In this document: positions 20,838 to 33,051 of the stretch, piece by piece
Layout of the letters: each line of letters starts with the position of its first letter
How positions within the stretch are numbered: position 1 is the first letter of the stretch
Assembly: GCA_965153355.1 (NCBI GenBank)
Contig: OZ231126.1
Location: 80,600,001 to 80,664,000 of the forward strand
Direction of reading: 5' to 3'
DNA from: Flaccisagitta enflata
Taxonomy: Eukaryota > Chaetognatha > Sagittoidea > Aphragmophora
DNA length: 64,000 nucleotides
Notes under the pieces: model-generated
What the model saw: only the letters and a program-made list of their open reading frames with translations
Database searches by the model: none
What the model was told of the DNA's origin: nothing
Made by a program: the position numbers and the translations under genes

Positions 20838-21239
20838 ATGGACAACGTGACCTTTGCTTTTGTCAAGTCCAGTTTGGACTTGTTCACTAAGTCCCCTGGT
20901 ACAGTGGCTCCCGGTCCCACTGTATTGGTGGCCGCCTCCGAGTCATCTGGTGGTTGGCGTAGCTGGATCGCTTATCCAATCCTGGGGGCGGCCTTGATTG
21001 TCATCACCGTGGCTGCCGTGACCGGACATCTGGAAAAGGTCACCCATATGGTCAACTGGTTCAGTGGCCTATGGGCCCGTTTGAAGGATTTCCGTGATCG
21101 GCGGCTCGGTGGCGGCGTTGATGGCGTCCCCATGGACAATGGCGTGAATGCTCGTCAGCCGCCAGTTGGCGAAGGGCGCAATATGACGGATAATGAGATA
21201 CTCGAGCAACGCTCTCGAGTTGGCACTGCTTATGTCTAG
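20838..21239 (+). CDS. Antisense gene B, small membrane protein (copy 1)
   Basis: An intronless ORF of 133 codons from ATG. I chose this start because the two codons upstream in frame are not ATG. The N-terminal half is short and polar, with a Pro-Gly segment; a hydrophobic span lies at about residues 44-63 (AYPILGAALIVITVAAVTG); then an amphipathic basic region (WARLKDFRDRR) and an acidic C-terminus ending Tyr-Val. It runs toward the integrase gene on the opposite strand with a 95-bp gap, so the two are convergent. Copy 2 differs at only a few residues (for example the A/S three from the end), and the frame is intact in both. I recognise no family. A viroporin- or matrix-like role is conceivable but unproven. 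Confidence 0.6.
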   Translation: MDNVTFAFVKSSLDLFTKSPGTVAPGPTVLVAASESSGGWRSWIAYPILGAALIVITVAAVTGHLEKVTHMVNWFSGLWARLKDFRDRRLGGGVDGVPMDNGVNARQPPVGEGRNMTDNEILEQRSRVGTAYV

Positions 21240-21334
21240 GGGCAGTTTAATTCTTGATTTTATTCAATTCATTATCCTTTTAGACCCCGTCTATTTCTTT
21301 TTCCTTAAAAGTAGCCGACTATAATAACAAGAAA

Positions 21335-24300
21335 TCAGAGATGGACTGTAAAGAATGCGCTCAAGTCTGGATCTGTTATTGGCGCCGCTTTATCCTTTTT
21401 GGCGGCTATTCTTGTTGAGCGTCTTACCCCTTGTTTGGCTGGGGTAGTCGTCGCCTCTGCTTCTTTTGCGGCTACTTTTTCCATCTCATTTATCAGCTCG
21501 ATGGCTTCATTTTTGGTGAGACCTTTCATTTTGACTAATAGATCACCTGGAATGATTGATTCTGGATTGGCTTTTATGTTCCTGCAGCGGAATGAATTTG
21601 TTGCTACCTTTGATGTGACCATGTAGCCTTCAAAAGTTATCTTGTAACATAGTTTTCTTGGGCTTGAAGTGGGAAAAGATGTTCTTTTCCTCAAGCATAT
21701 CATTCCTGGTCTGATTTTATTAGTATAATCAGTCACACCTGTATTTCCATTTCTTTTTAGGAATCTTTTCACATCGTTTAACAGCGTGGCGCGGCTCGCA
21801 GCTCGCGCGGCGCCAGCTGCGTCGTCGCTCATTTCATCCTTCTCATGCTGGTGGATTAGGAAATCTGATGGAGCGACATTGAAATGGATCTCTTTAGGTG
21901 AGAGTGAGTTTGGAAGGCTTGTGTGTGGTGTTGAATTGGTAATATATGTGGCTTTGGCAACAATTCTGGTAAATGACCATTTTGGATTGTCCGTCCTTAG
22001 GCTACAGATTAATCTTGTTAATGTGCCTATGGACCTTTCGACTGCTGACTGACAGCGTGAAATGTTTGCCATGCCATGATTGATTTCAACACCTCTCTCT
22101 CTAAGGAATTTTGCTGAATTACTGTTTGATGAGCAAAGTGCGTTGTCCATTTGCAATATTTTTGGCAGTCCACACAGTGTGTCTCTTGTGTAGATTAGAC
22201 TGTCTAGTATATGGTTATCTGCACAACTGGGGATTATTTTTGTGATTGTGTAACGACTGTGCAAGTCTATATAAAAATAGACGTAGCGTGGTTGACCAGT
22301 GGTGGATGACCCAAAGCCGCCTACAGGTCCTAAGATGTCTATCTCTCCTTTTTCATTGCAACCTGTGGCGATTTTGTTACCTGTCTTAATAGCATTTGTG
22401 CGTGGGTATTTGTTTAATTTGCATGTCGCGCAATTATTGACTACCTTATTTATAATTGCGCGCATATTAATTGCAAAGTAGCGTCTGCTCAGTGCTAGGA
22501 ATGTCCTTCTTTGACCGGCGTGACGGTGTGCTGATTCAATACGTTGGTGTGCTTCTGTCGCAACTTGATGAAATTTCTTTTCACCCACTACTATTAATTG
22601 GTCAATTTTGCCGTTTTTGTTGTGCCATAATCTCAGCAAAATACCATCCTCACTCACCCTGAATAATGATTTGTTTTTCAGGTAATGTTTCAATGCTGGT
22701 GTTAGAATCAAACTTTCTGTTTTAGGTGGATCTTTTTGGTTTGATTTTATTCGACTAATGATATCCATAATTGCATCATCATTCTCTTACAGACTTTTTA
22801 CACCTTCAAGTCTATTACCTTTGAATCTGTGCAATTTAATTTTTGCTGTAATATCATTGTCTATTTCTGTATCTTCTTCCAGTTCATTCTCGCCGCCCTC
22901 TACCTGATCATCAGTCAAGGAGTATGCGGCTATGACTTTTGCATATTCATCCTTCGCGGATTTTGTCGCCGAGTCGCTGCTGTCGCCATGGACTTCCGGC
23001 GGCGACTTCAAGGCGTCAATGATTTCCTTCACCTCTTGTTCCGCTTCACATTCGTCTGGAATAATGAAGTTCTCAGGCTCCACTGCGTGGGCCAGCTCCT
23101 GTCGCCGTTTCCTGGTCTGGTAAAGAAATCTTTAGTTTCTTGAGCTGTAGCTTTGCAAAATAATTTTTGCCATGGAATGTTTTTGCCTTTACCATCGTAT
23201 ATACGGCCTGCCAAAAATCTTGGAAACCTCGCCTCTGGTGGGCTGTCGACTGGTACTCTTGTAATCCAGTCGCTCAGTTTTAGTTCTGATTTTATCCATA
23301 GGATTCTGTAATCAAATCTTTGGAGCCTTAGGACCATCCTGGCCACGTCCTTGGGCACGTGATCCAGTGAGGCCCATGCTGTCACTGTAGTATTATCAGT
23401 AATAGCATAGAAAGATCTGCCTGCCAACAGCCAAAAAAACTTCCTCGTACATTCCTCCAAGGCTGTCAGTTCAAGAATCCAAATTGGATAAACCGACCAA
23501 CTGTCTTCAACCTTTCTGCTGTAACATCCCACTATGGATAAATATCTCTTGGTCGGGTCCAATTTGGAATCTGGTAGTGGTGGCAGTAAGTGAGTTATGA
23601 TGCATCCGATTGATGTGCTACTGCTGTCTGTCCATATGAGGATTGTGGCCTCTTTGTCATTTGATGGCATTCTCAATGCACCCACCTCATCGTCTAACAA
23701 GTATTCTTTAAGGTCCGTGAATGATTTCTTGTCCGACTCTGTTGGTTTGAATCTTGTCTTTGGGTGTGCCAGTCTTCTGAGTGGTGCCATGAGGTGTGAC
23801 AATTTAGGCGCCACAGGCAGAAAATATGAAAAGAATGCTGCCTTTGAGATTGCATCTTTCTTGGTCTCAGGAAATGTCATTTCCTTAATTTTTGTCTTTT
23901 TTTCGTCAGCTATTGATTCACTTGATCTACCCAGCTGGAATCCCAGCACGCGTACTTCATTTTTGAGTAAATCTGACTTCTTAGGATTAAGAAGTATATT
24001 AAATTTACTACAGATAGCGAGTGCTAGTGGGAGATCAATGTTTAAGTGTGTATTTATGGATTTTGACCGGATGCTGAGGTCATCAACAAATGGAAGACAG
24101 TTTTTGTGTGATCTGAAACATTTGTCCATAAATTTCTGCACATAGCTGATACTCGTTTTTAGGCCCATAGCCAATCTTTTTAGTAGGTATACTCTACCTA
24201 GGGCGTAAAATCCAAAGTATTTCCTGACGCTTTCTGGGTCTATTTTGACTTGGTAGAACATTTGGGAAGCGTCAAAGTTGCTGAACGTAGTGTAGCCATC

Positions 24301-26526
24301 CTTGGCCACTTCTCTCCTGAACTCATCTGCCAGAGGCAAGGGAAATTGCACATCAGCTAGGGAATTGTTTAAGACACGATTGTCAAGACAGAATCTAGAT
24401 TTTATTACATTTCTTTTAAGGCTGCTGTAGAATCGACTTTCTAAAACGACATGGATTGGCGACATGTGACAGTCAACGTCATCAGACATCTCCTCAATGA
24501 TTCCCCTTTCCAACATCTGCTTCAGGTGAGCCTTTAAGTATGGGAGTTTGGAGGAGCTGATGCGTCTTGGTCCTTCTTTCTTTAATGGCGGAGCGTCTTC
24601 TTTCAATTTGATTTTTATTGGCTTCATCTCTACGCCTTTAAAGAATTGGTCAGGTCTGTCCTCATTGAAGAAAATGTGATTGAAATCTAGTAAAATCTTG
24701 ATCAGTTTTTCCCTATCCTTGCCTTCAACTGACGTTAGGTCAAATTGTTTCAAATATTCATGTTTATTTGGCCAGTATCTGAAATCTTGACCTCTTGTTC
24801 TTTCATAATCGACATTGATTGGTGATTAATCTATATCAATGTCAGGTTCGTTCACATTTAGATCAAGATCTATGGTAATGCCATCTTTGTAACATTTGGT
24901 AAGTGTTTCAGATGGCACTTTGTTCATTCCGATTAATTCTGATAATCTCATCGGTTCTTCATCCACAGGTAACGCAGGTGGTATTTGGGTATTTTGATCA
25001 TTGCGTTCCTGTTCCTCGAGGTTTTTACTGTATTCACTAATGCTTTCCTTTATAGGTTCTTCGCGGGCTACGAGACCGTCTGTTTGACCTTCGGAAGCAT
25101 TTTTATATATAGATATATCTGGTGGGCGCCCTTTCTTCAGCCTTTTGGGTCGACCCGGCGGGCGCCTGTCGTTGTCATTTTTTTTTTTGACTTAACATTG
25201 CTTGCTCAAGTTCGCTGATAGGCGATGATCACTGTACTCTGTCCAATTGACTTTATCAGGAGTTTTCTTATTTACAGGCATGCCTGATTGTTCGGTACCT
25301 GCGAGTGGAATATTTTCATCTCAGTTTTCACTTCTTATTGAATATTTGTGCGCGATATTCTCGATTATTTGGTCTTCCACGTGGTCGCACGCCCGAAACG
25401 CTTTAAGCGCGTGGGAATCATTGGAGCCGGAGGCGTCAATCCTACCTCCTTTGGCTTTTTCGGCGCTGCTTTGGCTGCCGACTTCAATCGCTGCGCTATT
25501 CATTAACCTACAGGTAGGATCATTTTCCGAATGCATTCTTTTTGTGTATGAATGTTTGTCGACTAGTGATTTGATAGTGCACTCATTCACGTAGTATGTT
25601 TTTGATTTGGCGCCTTTTTCAACTTTAGAAGCATTATTTATTTTGGCCTTTTCATTTCTTATTTGTCTGAATGCTTCTTGTATGTCATGATAATCAAATG
25701 CCATGACCGATCTGTGATTTATGGTGTCAGTACATGGTTTCAATTCACCAAGTGGTGTACCATTTTTCATTAACAGCTTTTGGTCTGTTTTTTTCTCGAT
25801 TGTTATAACAATTTCTTTTTCTGGTGACCATACTATCATCGATGGAATGTATATGTCATCGTTGTCATTGTCGTATAGTGATAACAATGATTGCTTTTCA
25901 TGTTTTGTTGGTTTCAGATCACATCTGCTTATGATATCTGTTGTGCTGTTTGGTTTCAATATGCAATCTTGCTTTGACCTTATCCAATTTATCCGCGTGT
26001 TATCACTGCGGATTTCATTGTTAGATTTTGCTTGGTCAATTCTGTTATGCAAGAACTCATCTGATGTGCTTTCATTGTTTGCAGTTTTCATTGATCTTTG
26101 ATCAACATAGAATTTTTCATTTTTGGTATTAATTGATAAATTCAATTTTGGGTCCCTTAATAGGTCTACGCCTATTATAGGTGCCTTAGTTTTGCATAGG
26201 TAGAATTTCAAGTTCACTGCAACGTTACCAACATTAATTTTCAATGATACAGTCTTTCTTAAAATCTGTATTGACTTGCCATCAAATGATCTTATTTTGA
26301 TATTCTTTCTTAGATTGGTGGTTTTACCATATCTTTTCCATGAGTGTGAGATAAGGCTTAAGTCTGCCGCTGTATCAATGAAAGCACATAGTATTCTTCC
26401 TTCCACATATCCACTCACATAATATTTCCCTGATAAATCATCTATTGTATTGATTGTTACCGTTTTCCGTTTCGTGTCCGTTTCTGTTTTCTTTTTGATC
26501 TGTCCTGAATCTTTGCTTGCAGCTAG
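21335..26526 (-). pseudogene. Retroelement copy 1 pol (PR-RT-RH-IN), broken
   Basis: Same domain order as copy 2. Open blocks are 26,418-25,321 (protease, FIDTAADLSLI), 24,753-23,029 (RT with FVDD, RNase H with WTDSSS and TDNTTV) and 22,768-21,335 (integrase with C-x2-C, D-x35-E). Relative to copy 2: a TGA at about 25,319, an expanded A-run near 25,185, a TAA at about 24,827, a 5-bp duplication near 23,118 causing a frameshift, and a TAA at about 22,787. It retains the first RNase H aspartate region that copy 2 has lost. Ty3/gypsy affinity is inferred from the LDNRVLNN and LLNPKKSDL RT motifs and from the integrase. Confidence 0.8.
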
Positions 26527-27891
26527 TCATCTTTTGCTAGCATGCTCGCTGAGAATTTGCAAGCATTCTCGCCTCTCTTCCGGGCGTTTGTTACAGTTGA
26601 ATGCATAGTGCCTATTTTCATTTTCATCAAACTCTTTCTCACAGAACGGACATGACCTGTCATAACTCGCCGCAGATTAAATCTGTCAAGGCGTGCTCTC
26701 TGGAAAGGCAACCTGTGCAACCATTGAGCCCAAATTCTTTCATTTTCTTTCTTGTGGATTCCTCTTTAGATGGGCCGTAATTTCCATTTGATCTGCCATT
26801 ATTCGCAGCGGCAACTCCTCTGCCTCTGCCACGACCTCTGTTTTGGAATCTCACTGTTTTTCCTGATCTGTGGCTTGAGTTGCTTCTTGATCTAGATGAG
26901 TAGCGTGATCCAGAGCTGGGTCTCGATCTCGAGCTACCCCGTGATCTCGAGCTGAATCTTGAGCTTGACCGTGACCCTGCCCTAGATCCACTTCTTGATC
27001 TCGAGAATCTTTTTGATCCATAGCTGGATGATCTGTTTCGGCTCATTGATCTCGATCTGCCGAATTGAGTCCTATCGGCCGAGGCTACAGACCTTTGGCC
27101 TTGGCCTCTAAATATCAGGCCTCTGCCTCTTGCGCGGCCTCGGAAATTTCCCGATTGACCTCTACCGAATGATCCGTTATTTCTTGCGTTATTCATTGAT
27201 CTGCTCTGGAAGTTATTTCTGTTGTATCTTCCAAAGCCCCGTCTGTTGTTGTTGTTGTTAAATTGCTGGTTGCCACGGCCTCTACTTGCAATTTCTTTTC
27301 TTCTTGCTGCTTCCATTTTCAGATTTTTAGCCATTTTGCTTGCATATTCTCTTACGTCTGCAAGTGATCTCTCTTCGCCGTAATCATGGTATCTTACTTT
27401 TTCTCTCAGTTCATCGCTGTGGATACCATCTACGAAAGCTTCGACGGACTCGTCGATCGGTCTGTCCAATTCGGAATGGACTGCAACATGTTTCTCATAG
27501 TATGTCTCTATCGAGTCGGACGGGAGTTGACAGTGCCACCGGGCCACCAACAAGGTATGTTGGTAAATATTAGGCCACTGTGTGGTGATGAAGATTTCAC
27601 TGAAGTGTCTGAATGAGCGAAATGTGCAAGTGAGTTTTAGCATGCCTTCAAGTGTATGGTTGTAGCCCTCTGCCATGGTGTTGAAGACTGCTATGATTGT
27701 ATACATTCTGATCTTGTCATTGCCTGCTAATTTCATAGTGTGGATGAATTCTCTTATCATCCTTTTGAAGTGTAGAATCTCATCTTTTCCTTTTGGAGTT
27801 TTGAAAGTGATTTTCTCACAAGCTTTCATTAAATAACGGTATTGTGGCATATCTGTTGACCCACCACAGATGTCACCATCAGTTTTATGCA
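26527..27891 (-). pseudogene. Retroelement copy 1 gag, 3' part
   Basis: Continuation of the Gag frame after the fold-back insertion. It carries a capsid-like helical region (TIIAVFNTMAEGYNHTLEGM, AFVDGIHSDELREKVRYHDY), a long Arg-Ser/Arg-Gly region and the start of the Cys-rich region. Near 26,665-26,690 a substituted/indel block shifts the frame so that it ends LTDLICGEL, whereas copy 2 keeps the full Cys/His motif. The original TGA-CTA-GCT stop context survives at 26,527. Confidence 0.7.
27858..27891. repeat. 34-bp direct repeat, left copy
   Basis: GACCCACCACAGATGTCACC and the following 14 bp match 31,272-31,305 with one mismatch. They bracket the insertion in gag, so this is a candidate target-site duplication, though unusually long. 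Confidence 0.75.
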
Positions 27892-29189
27892 AAATGCCGA
27901 TTTTGCTTTGATCATGCCACTCTGAAGTTTGGGGGCGGTATTTACGTGTGTACAATGGGAAAAAAGCCTCAGAAGGCTTAGGGGAGTTGCCCAGAGACTA
28001 CAAAAACTCAACAAAGTTGACATATTCAGCCTCAAAATGAGCAAAATTGAATTACCACCCTCATACTCAAAAATTTCAAATTTCCTTCTTAATTTCAACA
28101 TTAAGCACATTTTTTGGGCTTGTTGGATAGAAAAAAAATATATGGAGGTGACCATGGAGGTGGGTGGGAGCGGTGCCCCATGGGAGTACCGTAGCGGCAC
28201 CAAATTGGACAAATTGCAGGGCCAGCTAATGGAGGTGGTCTCAAAAAATGACGAAAATGGCCACCATTGATTTTGGGGCAAGAATGTATCCCAACATGAC
28301 ATATTCTGCCCAAAAAATGGTATTTTTCATCAATTTTGGGCAAAAAAATGCCAAATAACAGTCCTACCGATTGTTGTGAGTTTAGGTCCCTGACACCATC
28401 AACTTCAATTGCTTATAGCTTCTTAACAAAAAAGGTTGGAAAAACGCGATTGGCGGCATTTGAAAGAGCTGAAAAAATCCTTTCCAAACGGCACAAATTT
28501 TGTCTAAATTGTTTCATAAACAGCGGTACAGTGATCTCTCAAAGTACAGCAAATTCTATTTTTTAAGCTGTTTCACAACCATCAACTTTGATTGCTTATA
28601 GCTTCTAAACGGAAAAAGTTGGAAAAACACGGTTGGCGGCATTTGAAAGAGCTGAAAAAATCCTTTCAGAACAGCACAAATTTTGTCCAAATTGGTCAAT
28701 AAACAGCAGTACAGTGATCTCTCAAAGTACAGTGAATTTTGAATATACAGTTCTCTCACCACCATCAACTCTGATTGCTTATAGCTCCTATACAAAAGAA
28801 GTTAGAAAAACGTGGTTGGCAGCATTTGAAAGAGATGGAAAATCCTTTCAGAATAGCATGAATTTTGTCCAAATTGATTGATAAACAACTGTACAGTGAT
28901 CTCTCAAAGTACAGCTTTTTTTTTCTTTCGCCACCAACAACTTTGATTGCTTATGGCTTCTGAGCTAGACAAGTGACGCGTGGTCACAATATTGTTGCGG
29001 ACGGATGGGCAGGGGCATCCATCCCCCAGCCTTACCACAATCCCACCCCCAACCACCCTCCAACACACTCAGACCACTGCTCTGTATCTCCACCGTGTAC
29101 TTCAAACTAGGAGAACTGCCACTTTTATGACGGTTTCACATATGCAGAAATTTCTCCTCCTCCTTCTTCTCCTTCTCTGTACCCACCCC

Positions 29190-29630
29190 CCCTTGAAGTC
29201 CAAATCCTAGCCTTGAGGCTCAAATCCAAGCCTCAGGGCTCAAATCCCAGCCTCAAGGCTCAAATCCCAGCTCTGAAGCTCAAATCCCAGCCTCAAAGCT
29301 TAAATCCCAGCCTCTAAGCCCCATTCCCACCATCAAGGCTCAAATCCCAGCCAGGAAGCTGTAATCCTAGTCTTGAGGCCCAAATCCTAGTCTGGAGGCC
29401 TGAATCCTAGTCTCGAGGCCCAAATCCCAGTCCCAAGGCCTGAATCATAGTCTCGAGGCCTGAATCCCAGCCTCAAAGCTCAAATCCTAGCATTGAGGCC
29501 CAAATCCCAACCATGAAGCTCAAATCCCAGCCTCAAAGCTCAAATCCCAGCCTCCAGGCTCAAATTCCAGCCTCCAGGCTCAAATCCCAGCCTACAGGAT
29601 CAAATTCCAGCCTCCGGGTACCGCTAACCA
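29190..29630. repeat. ~20-bp array in the fold-back loop
   Basis: About twenty units near GGCTCAAATCCCAGCCTCA. A short inverted block sits at 30,135-30,230 (GGGATTTGAGCCTTGAGGCT). Confidence 0.85.
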
Positions 29631-29784
29631 TCTAACGCTTTCGCTACTATTCATTTTTAAACTCAAGCGTGACAACTCGAGCGTGACCAACAGACCGATG
29701 GACCAACGGACGGACAAAGCCTCTTGTGTGTCCGCAACTAAAAAGTTACAAGATCGCAGTTGGCGGCACTTGAAAGAGCTGAAA

Positions 29785-29978
29785 CAAGGCCGGATACACG
29801 GCTACCTCCCTCGCTTGCGGGAGCTGTATTTGAGGTCACTTGATCGCTTGGGCAGGAGCAGTGAGGCCAAAGACCACAAGAACCCCAAAAAAGTAAATTG
29901 TGATGGACCAACGGATAGATGGACCGACGGACCGACGGACGGACCAACAAAGCGGGGTGGAGTCACGTAGCATGCGAC
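29785..29978 (+). repeat. Family A short element in the fold-back loop
   Basis: ACAAGGCCGGATACACGGCT through ACAAAGCGGGGTGGAGTCAC and GCATGCGACTTA. Preceded at 29,680-29,742 by a family C 3' end (GTGTCCGCAACTAAAAAG). Confidence 0.65.
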
Positions 29979-31271
29979 TTAAAATATTTTTTTAGAGTAG
30001 CATGGATTTTATCAAAATCGGTCATAAATGGTGGTACAAGTCCGCGACTTAAAATAGAGACTTCTTCAGAGGGATCTGACCAATTGCAAATATCCAATCA
30101 ATTCTGACAAAAATAATGTCCATCAATCACTTTTTTGGCTGGGATTTGAGCTTCAGAACCGGGATTTGAGCCTTGAGGCTAGGATTTGAGCCTTGAGGCT
30201 TCAATTTGAGCCTCAAGGCTAGGATTTTGACCCTAAGGGGGGGGGGGGGTACAGAGAAGGAGATGAAGAGGAGGAGGGGAAATTTCTGCATATGTGAAAG
30301 CATGGGTCATCAAACCTTGCCGGGGCAAAACGCATATTCATGATACTGCAATTGGGTGGCTGTGTCTGAGTGTGACAGAGAAAAAAGAAAAATGAGATGG
30401 GGCCTATGGCTGGGGGATGGATGCCCCTGCCCATCCGTCGGCTATAATACTGTGACCTCGCATCACTTGTTTAGCTCAGAATCCATAAGCAATCAAAGTT
30501 GTTGGTGGCGAAAGAAAAAAAAAAGCTGTACTTTGAGAGATCACTGTACGGCTGTTTATCAATCAATTTGGACAAAATTCATGCTATTCTGAAAGGATTT
30601 TTCCATCTCCCTCAAATGCTGCCAACCGCGTTTTTCAAACTTTTTTTGTATAGAGGCTATAAGCAATCAAAGTTGATGGTGGTGAGAGAACTGAATGTTC
30701 AAAATTCACTGTACTTTGAGAGATCACTGTACCGCTGTTTATTAACCAAATTGGACTGTTCTGAAAGGATTTTCAGCTTCCTCTTTCAAACCTGCCGCCA
30801 ACATATACTTTTCGTTTTAGAAGCTATAAGCAATCAAAGAGATGATGGCTGTGGCTGGCCCAAAAATAGAATTTGCTGTACTGAAGATCACTATGCCGCT
30901 GAGCAATTTAGACCAAATTTATGCTGTTCTGAAAGGATTTTCAGCTGCGCCAGATGCCGCCAACATGCGTTTCCCCTTTGTTTAAACTATAAGCAATTGA
31001 GTTGATGAGAATGTCAGAGACATAAACTCACAACAATGACAGAAGTTTTCCATTTTGGCATTTTGCCCAAAAGGTATGTGAAAGTACCATTTTTTAGACA
31101 GGGAGTATGTAAATGTTTGGGGATGTACATTCTTGCCCCAAAATATCAATATTGAAACCATTTAAAATATCATTTTGAGATGACCACCTGTTAGGCCTGG
31201 CTGGCAATTTGGGTGCCGCTGCACACGGCCACCCTCATGAAGCACCTCCCCACCCACCCATGGTCACCTCC

Positions 31272-31305
31272 GACCCACCACAGATGTCACCATCTGTTTT
31301 ATGCA
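31272..31305. repeat. 34-bp direct repeat, right copy
   Basis: Partner of 27,858-27,891. This copy matches intact copy 2 exactly, whereas the left one carries the single substitution. Confidence 0.75.
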
Positions 31306-32839
31306 CTAATACTTTGCCTTCTAGAGGTTCTTCTAATCTTGGAAAAACTTCGTCTGCTTTCATCTCTGTTTCATTGTTTCTTACTATTATGGTTTCTGGA
31401 TTTGGCTTTCTACCCCTTCTTTTGGGTAATTTTGGGTCTGGTGCTTTGTTAGTTGGGTCTAAATCCTCATGTTCACTGGAATCCACTAACCCATTGTCCT
31501 TATCTTTGTCTTTATCTTTGTCTTTATCCTTGTCCTCTGGGTTGCGAAGTGACCTTTTTGGTTTTATTGACTTTTTACTTTTACTAGTGGATTTGTGTTT
31601 ATCCTTTGTAGCAGGTGCACAAGTGATTTGTCTCACATTAACCTCACGGGTTGATGGTGCTGCTGTGTATCGTTTGTGTTTGTTTTTCTTGTCTGATGTT
31701 ACATTGGTATGTGATATAGATTTGATGGATTGATTTTTGATGAGTGGTCTGTTGTCTTTGCTTTCCATTTCGTCTGAATCACTACTGCCGGTGTCACTTG
31801 TACTCTCGCTGCTCGTTTCACTATCTTCAGATTCACTACTTGAATCTTCGCTTTCCTCTGTTTTGCTACTGCCGGTTTCGCTTGTGGTACTTCCGGTTTC
31901 GCTACTTGTTTCACTGCTATCATTTGTGTCTGATGTTGTATTGGAGTCATCCGAGTCTGATGATGTGTTGCTGTCTGATGATATGGATGGGTTTGATAAA
32001 TCAAACTCTTGATAATCAGTTTCTTCTCTTTGAGGATGTACTTCAGCTTTTACTCTCCTTGTGTTCTGTCTCTGATCATCAGATTTGGATGTTTGCTCCT
32101 TTTTTCCTGTATTGTCTGTTTTTGGTTCCTGTTGCGTTCCCATTTTCTCATGTTTGCCTTTTTGATCTTTTCTTTTTGCCTTATCATTCTCGGGAGAATC
32201 ATCTCTGCCTTTCGGCTGCTTTGATTCTTCCTTGCATGAGCTTTTTGATTTGTGTTTTGATTTAGATTTTGTGTCATTTTTCTCATGCTTGTTTTCCACT
32301 ATTTTTAATCCTTTTAGGCTCAAGGACCGGCTATTCGGTGCGTCACCGCCATGTTCTTCGTGCTGTTTTGGCGGGATTGTGGATTTTGAACTGACAGCGT
32401 CAGCCGTTTTACTTCCGGCTGCGCAGCTGTCTTCATTATCTGTCGCGGCGGGATTATTTACTTCCGCGGCGCTATCATAAGTGTTTTTCCTTGAACGGAT
32501 GGAACCTTCGCGTCTAATTGTCGTGCTCAGCTGAGTATTACTGTATCGTGAATCTTTTGATGTGTCTCTTGAGCTAGACGGCATGTTTGTGTTATGGCTG
32601 CGCGAGCTCATTCGGCTCTGTCTTCCTGACATTTCATGATTGTAATTTTGATAATTTGGATTCATGCCCGAATTATGTGGCATTTGCCATCCGAATGGGA
32701 TTTGCGGGCCACCTTGCCAATTTTGTCCCATATTCATACTATGCATCATTGGGTTGTGATTAGATGGATGATTCATGGCTTGATTTATGTTTGGCATGTA
32801 TGGACTGAACATCGGATATGAGACCATGTTGCGTGACAT
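31272..32839 (-). pseudogene. Retroelement copy 1 gag, 5' part
   Basis: Begins at ATG 32,839 with a Met/Asn/Pro-rich N-terminus (MSRNMVSYPMFSPYMPNINQ). It continues with Ser/Arg-rich, acidic Ser/Asp/Thr-rich and Lys-rich tracts and a variable (Asp-Lys)n run, seven repeats here against four in copy 2. It is interrupted after HKTDGDICGG by the fold-back insertion. In copy 2 the first ~240 codons are missing, so this is the only view of the Gag N-terminus. The composition suggests RNA binding. Confidence 0.7.
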
Positions 32840-32842
32840 TTA

Positions 32843-33035
32843 TAGATTCATGTTTCTTAAACTGTTTTGTGAATCATGTGCTGATGATTTTCTGTCATTC
32901 ATGCTCCTTTTCCCTTCTTTTGCTCTCCTTTTACTATGTTTGGTGTGATCAGTCCTTTCTTTCCTGGTCATTCTAGATGAATCAGGTGGTAGTGGATCAT
33001 TCGCATCGCTTTCATTTTCATTCTTAGATTCACTT
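32843..33035 (-). CDS. End of an ORF upstream of gag (copy 1), partial
   Basis: A frame ending in TAA directly followed by the gag ATG (TAA-ATG, same frame). It reads ASESKNENESDANDPLPPDS and then a basic region (MTRKERTDHTKHSKRRAKEG). It is cut off at the element edge. It may be the C-terminus of a longer ORF lost from this copy, or a short leader ORF. The TAAATG junction would allow termination-reinitiation or readthrough. Confidence 0.4.
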
Positions 33036-33051
33036 GCTAATTAGTCAACTT

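Larger units (their letters stand above)
27892..31271. mobile_element. 3.4-kb fold-back (long inverted repeat) insertion in gag
   Basis: Left arm about 28,133-29,200 and right arm about 30,235-31,265 are inverted relatives. GGAGGTGACCATGGAGGTGG on the left corresponds to the complement of CCACCCATGGTCACCTCC on the right. Each arm holds three or four degenerate ~170-bp units (ATTGCTTATAGCTTCTAAAC, GATCTCTCAAAGTACAG, GCGGCATTTGAAAGAGCTGA), with a family C end inside. The loop contains ~20-bp GGCTCAAATCCCAGCCTC arrays and one family A copy. 27,892-28,132 has no partner in the right arm. No transposase ORF. Confidence 0.7.
18786..33051 (-). mobile_element. Retroelement copy 1 (Ty3/gypsy-like pol plus antisense genes)
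   Basis: The limits come from alignment to copy 2 on the left (shared terminus AGTTGAGAATTAGCTATCTC) and from the end of coding sequence on the right (GCTAATTAGTCAACT at 33,036-33,050). Sense (minus) order: an upstream ORF end, Gag, UGA codon, protease, RT, RNase H, integrase. Beyond integrase are two plus-strand genes. About 14.3 kb long including a 3.4-kb fold-back insertion. No repeat of the 18.8-19.3 kb sequence is seen at the other end, so no LTR is evident. The pol frame has several lesions. It is close to copy 2 over all shared regions. Confidence 0.8.

Noticed and set aside
31744-32480. Plus-strand Ser/Leu/Cys-rich ORFs over gag of copy 1
   Set aside because: They are antisense shadows of the Ser/Asp-rich gag reading frame, and the same shadows appear on the minus strand of copy 2.
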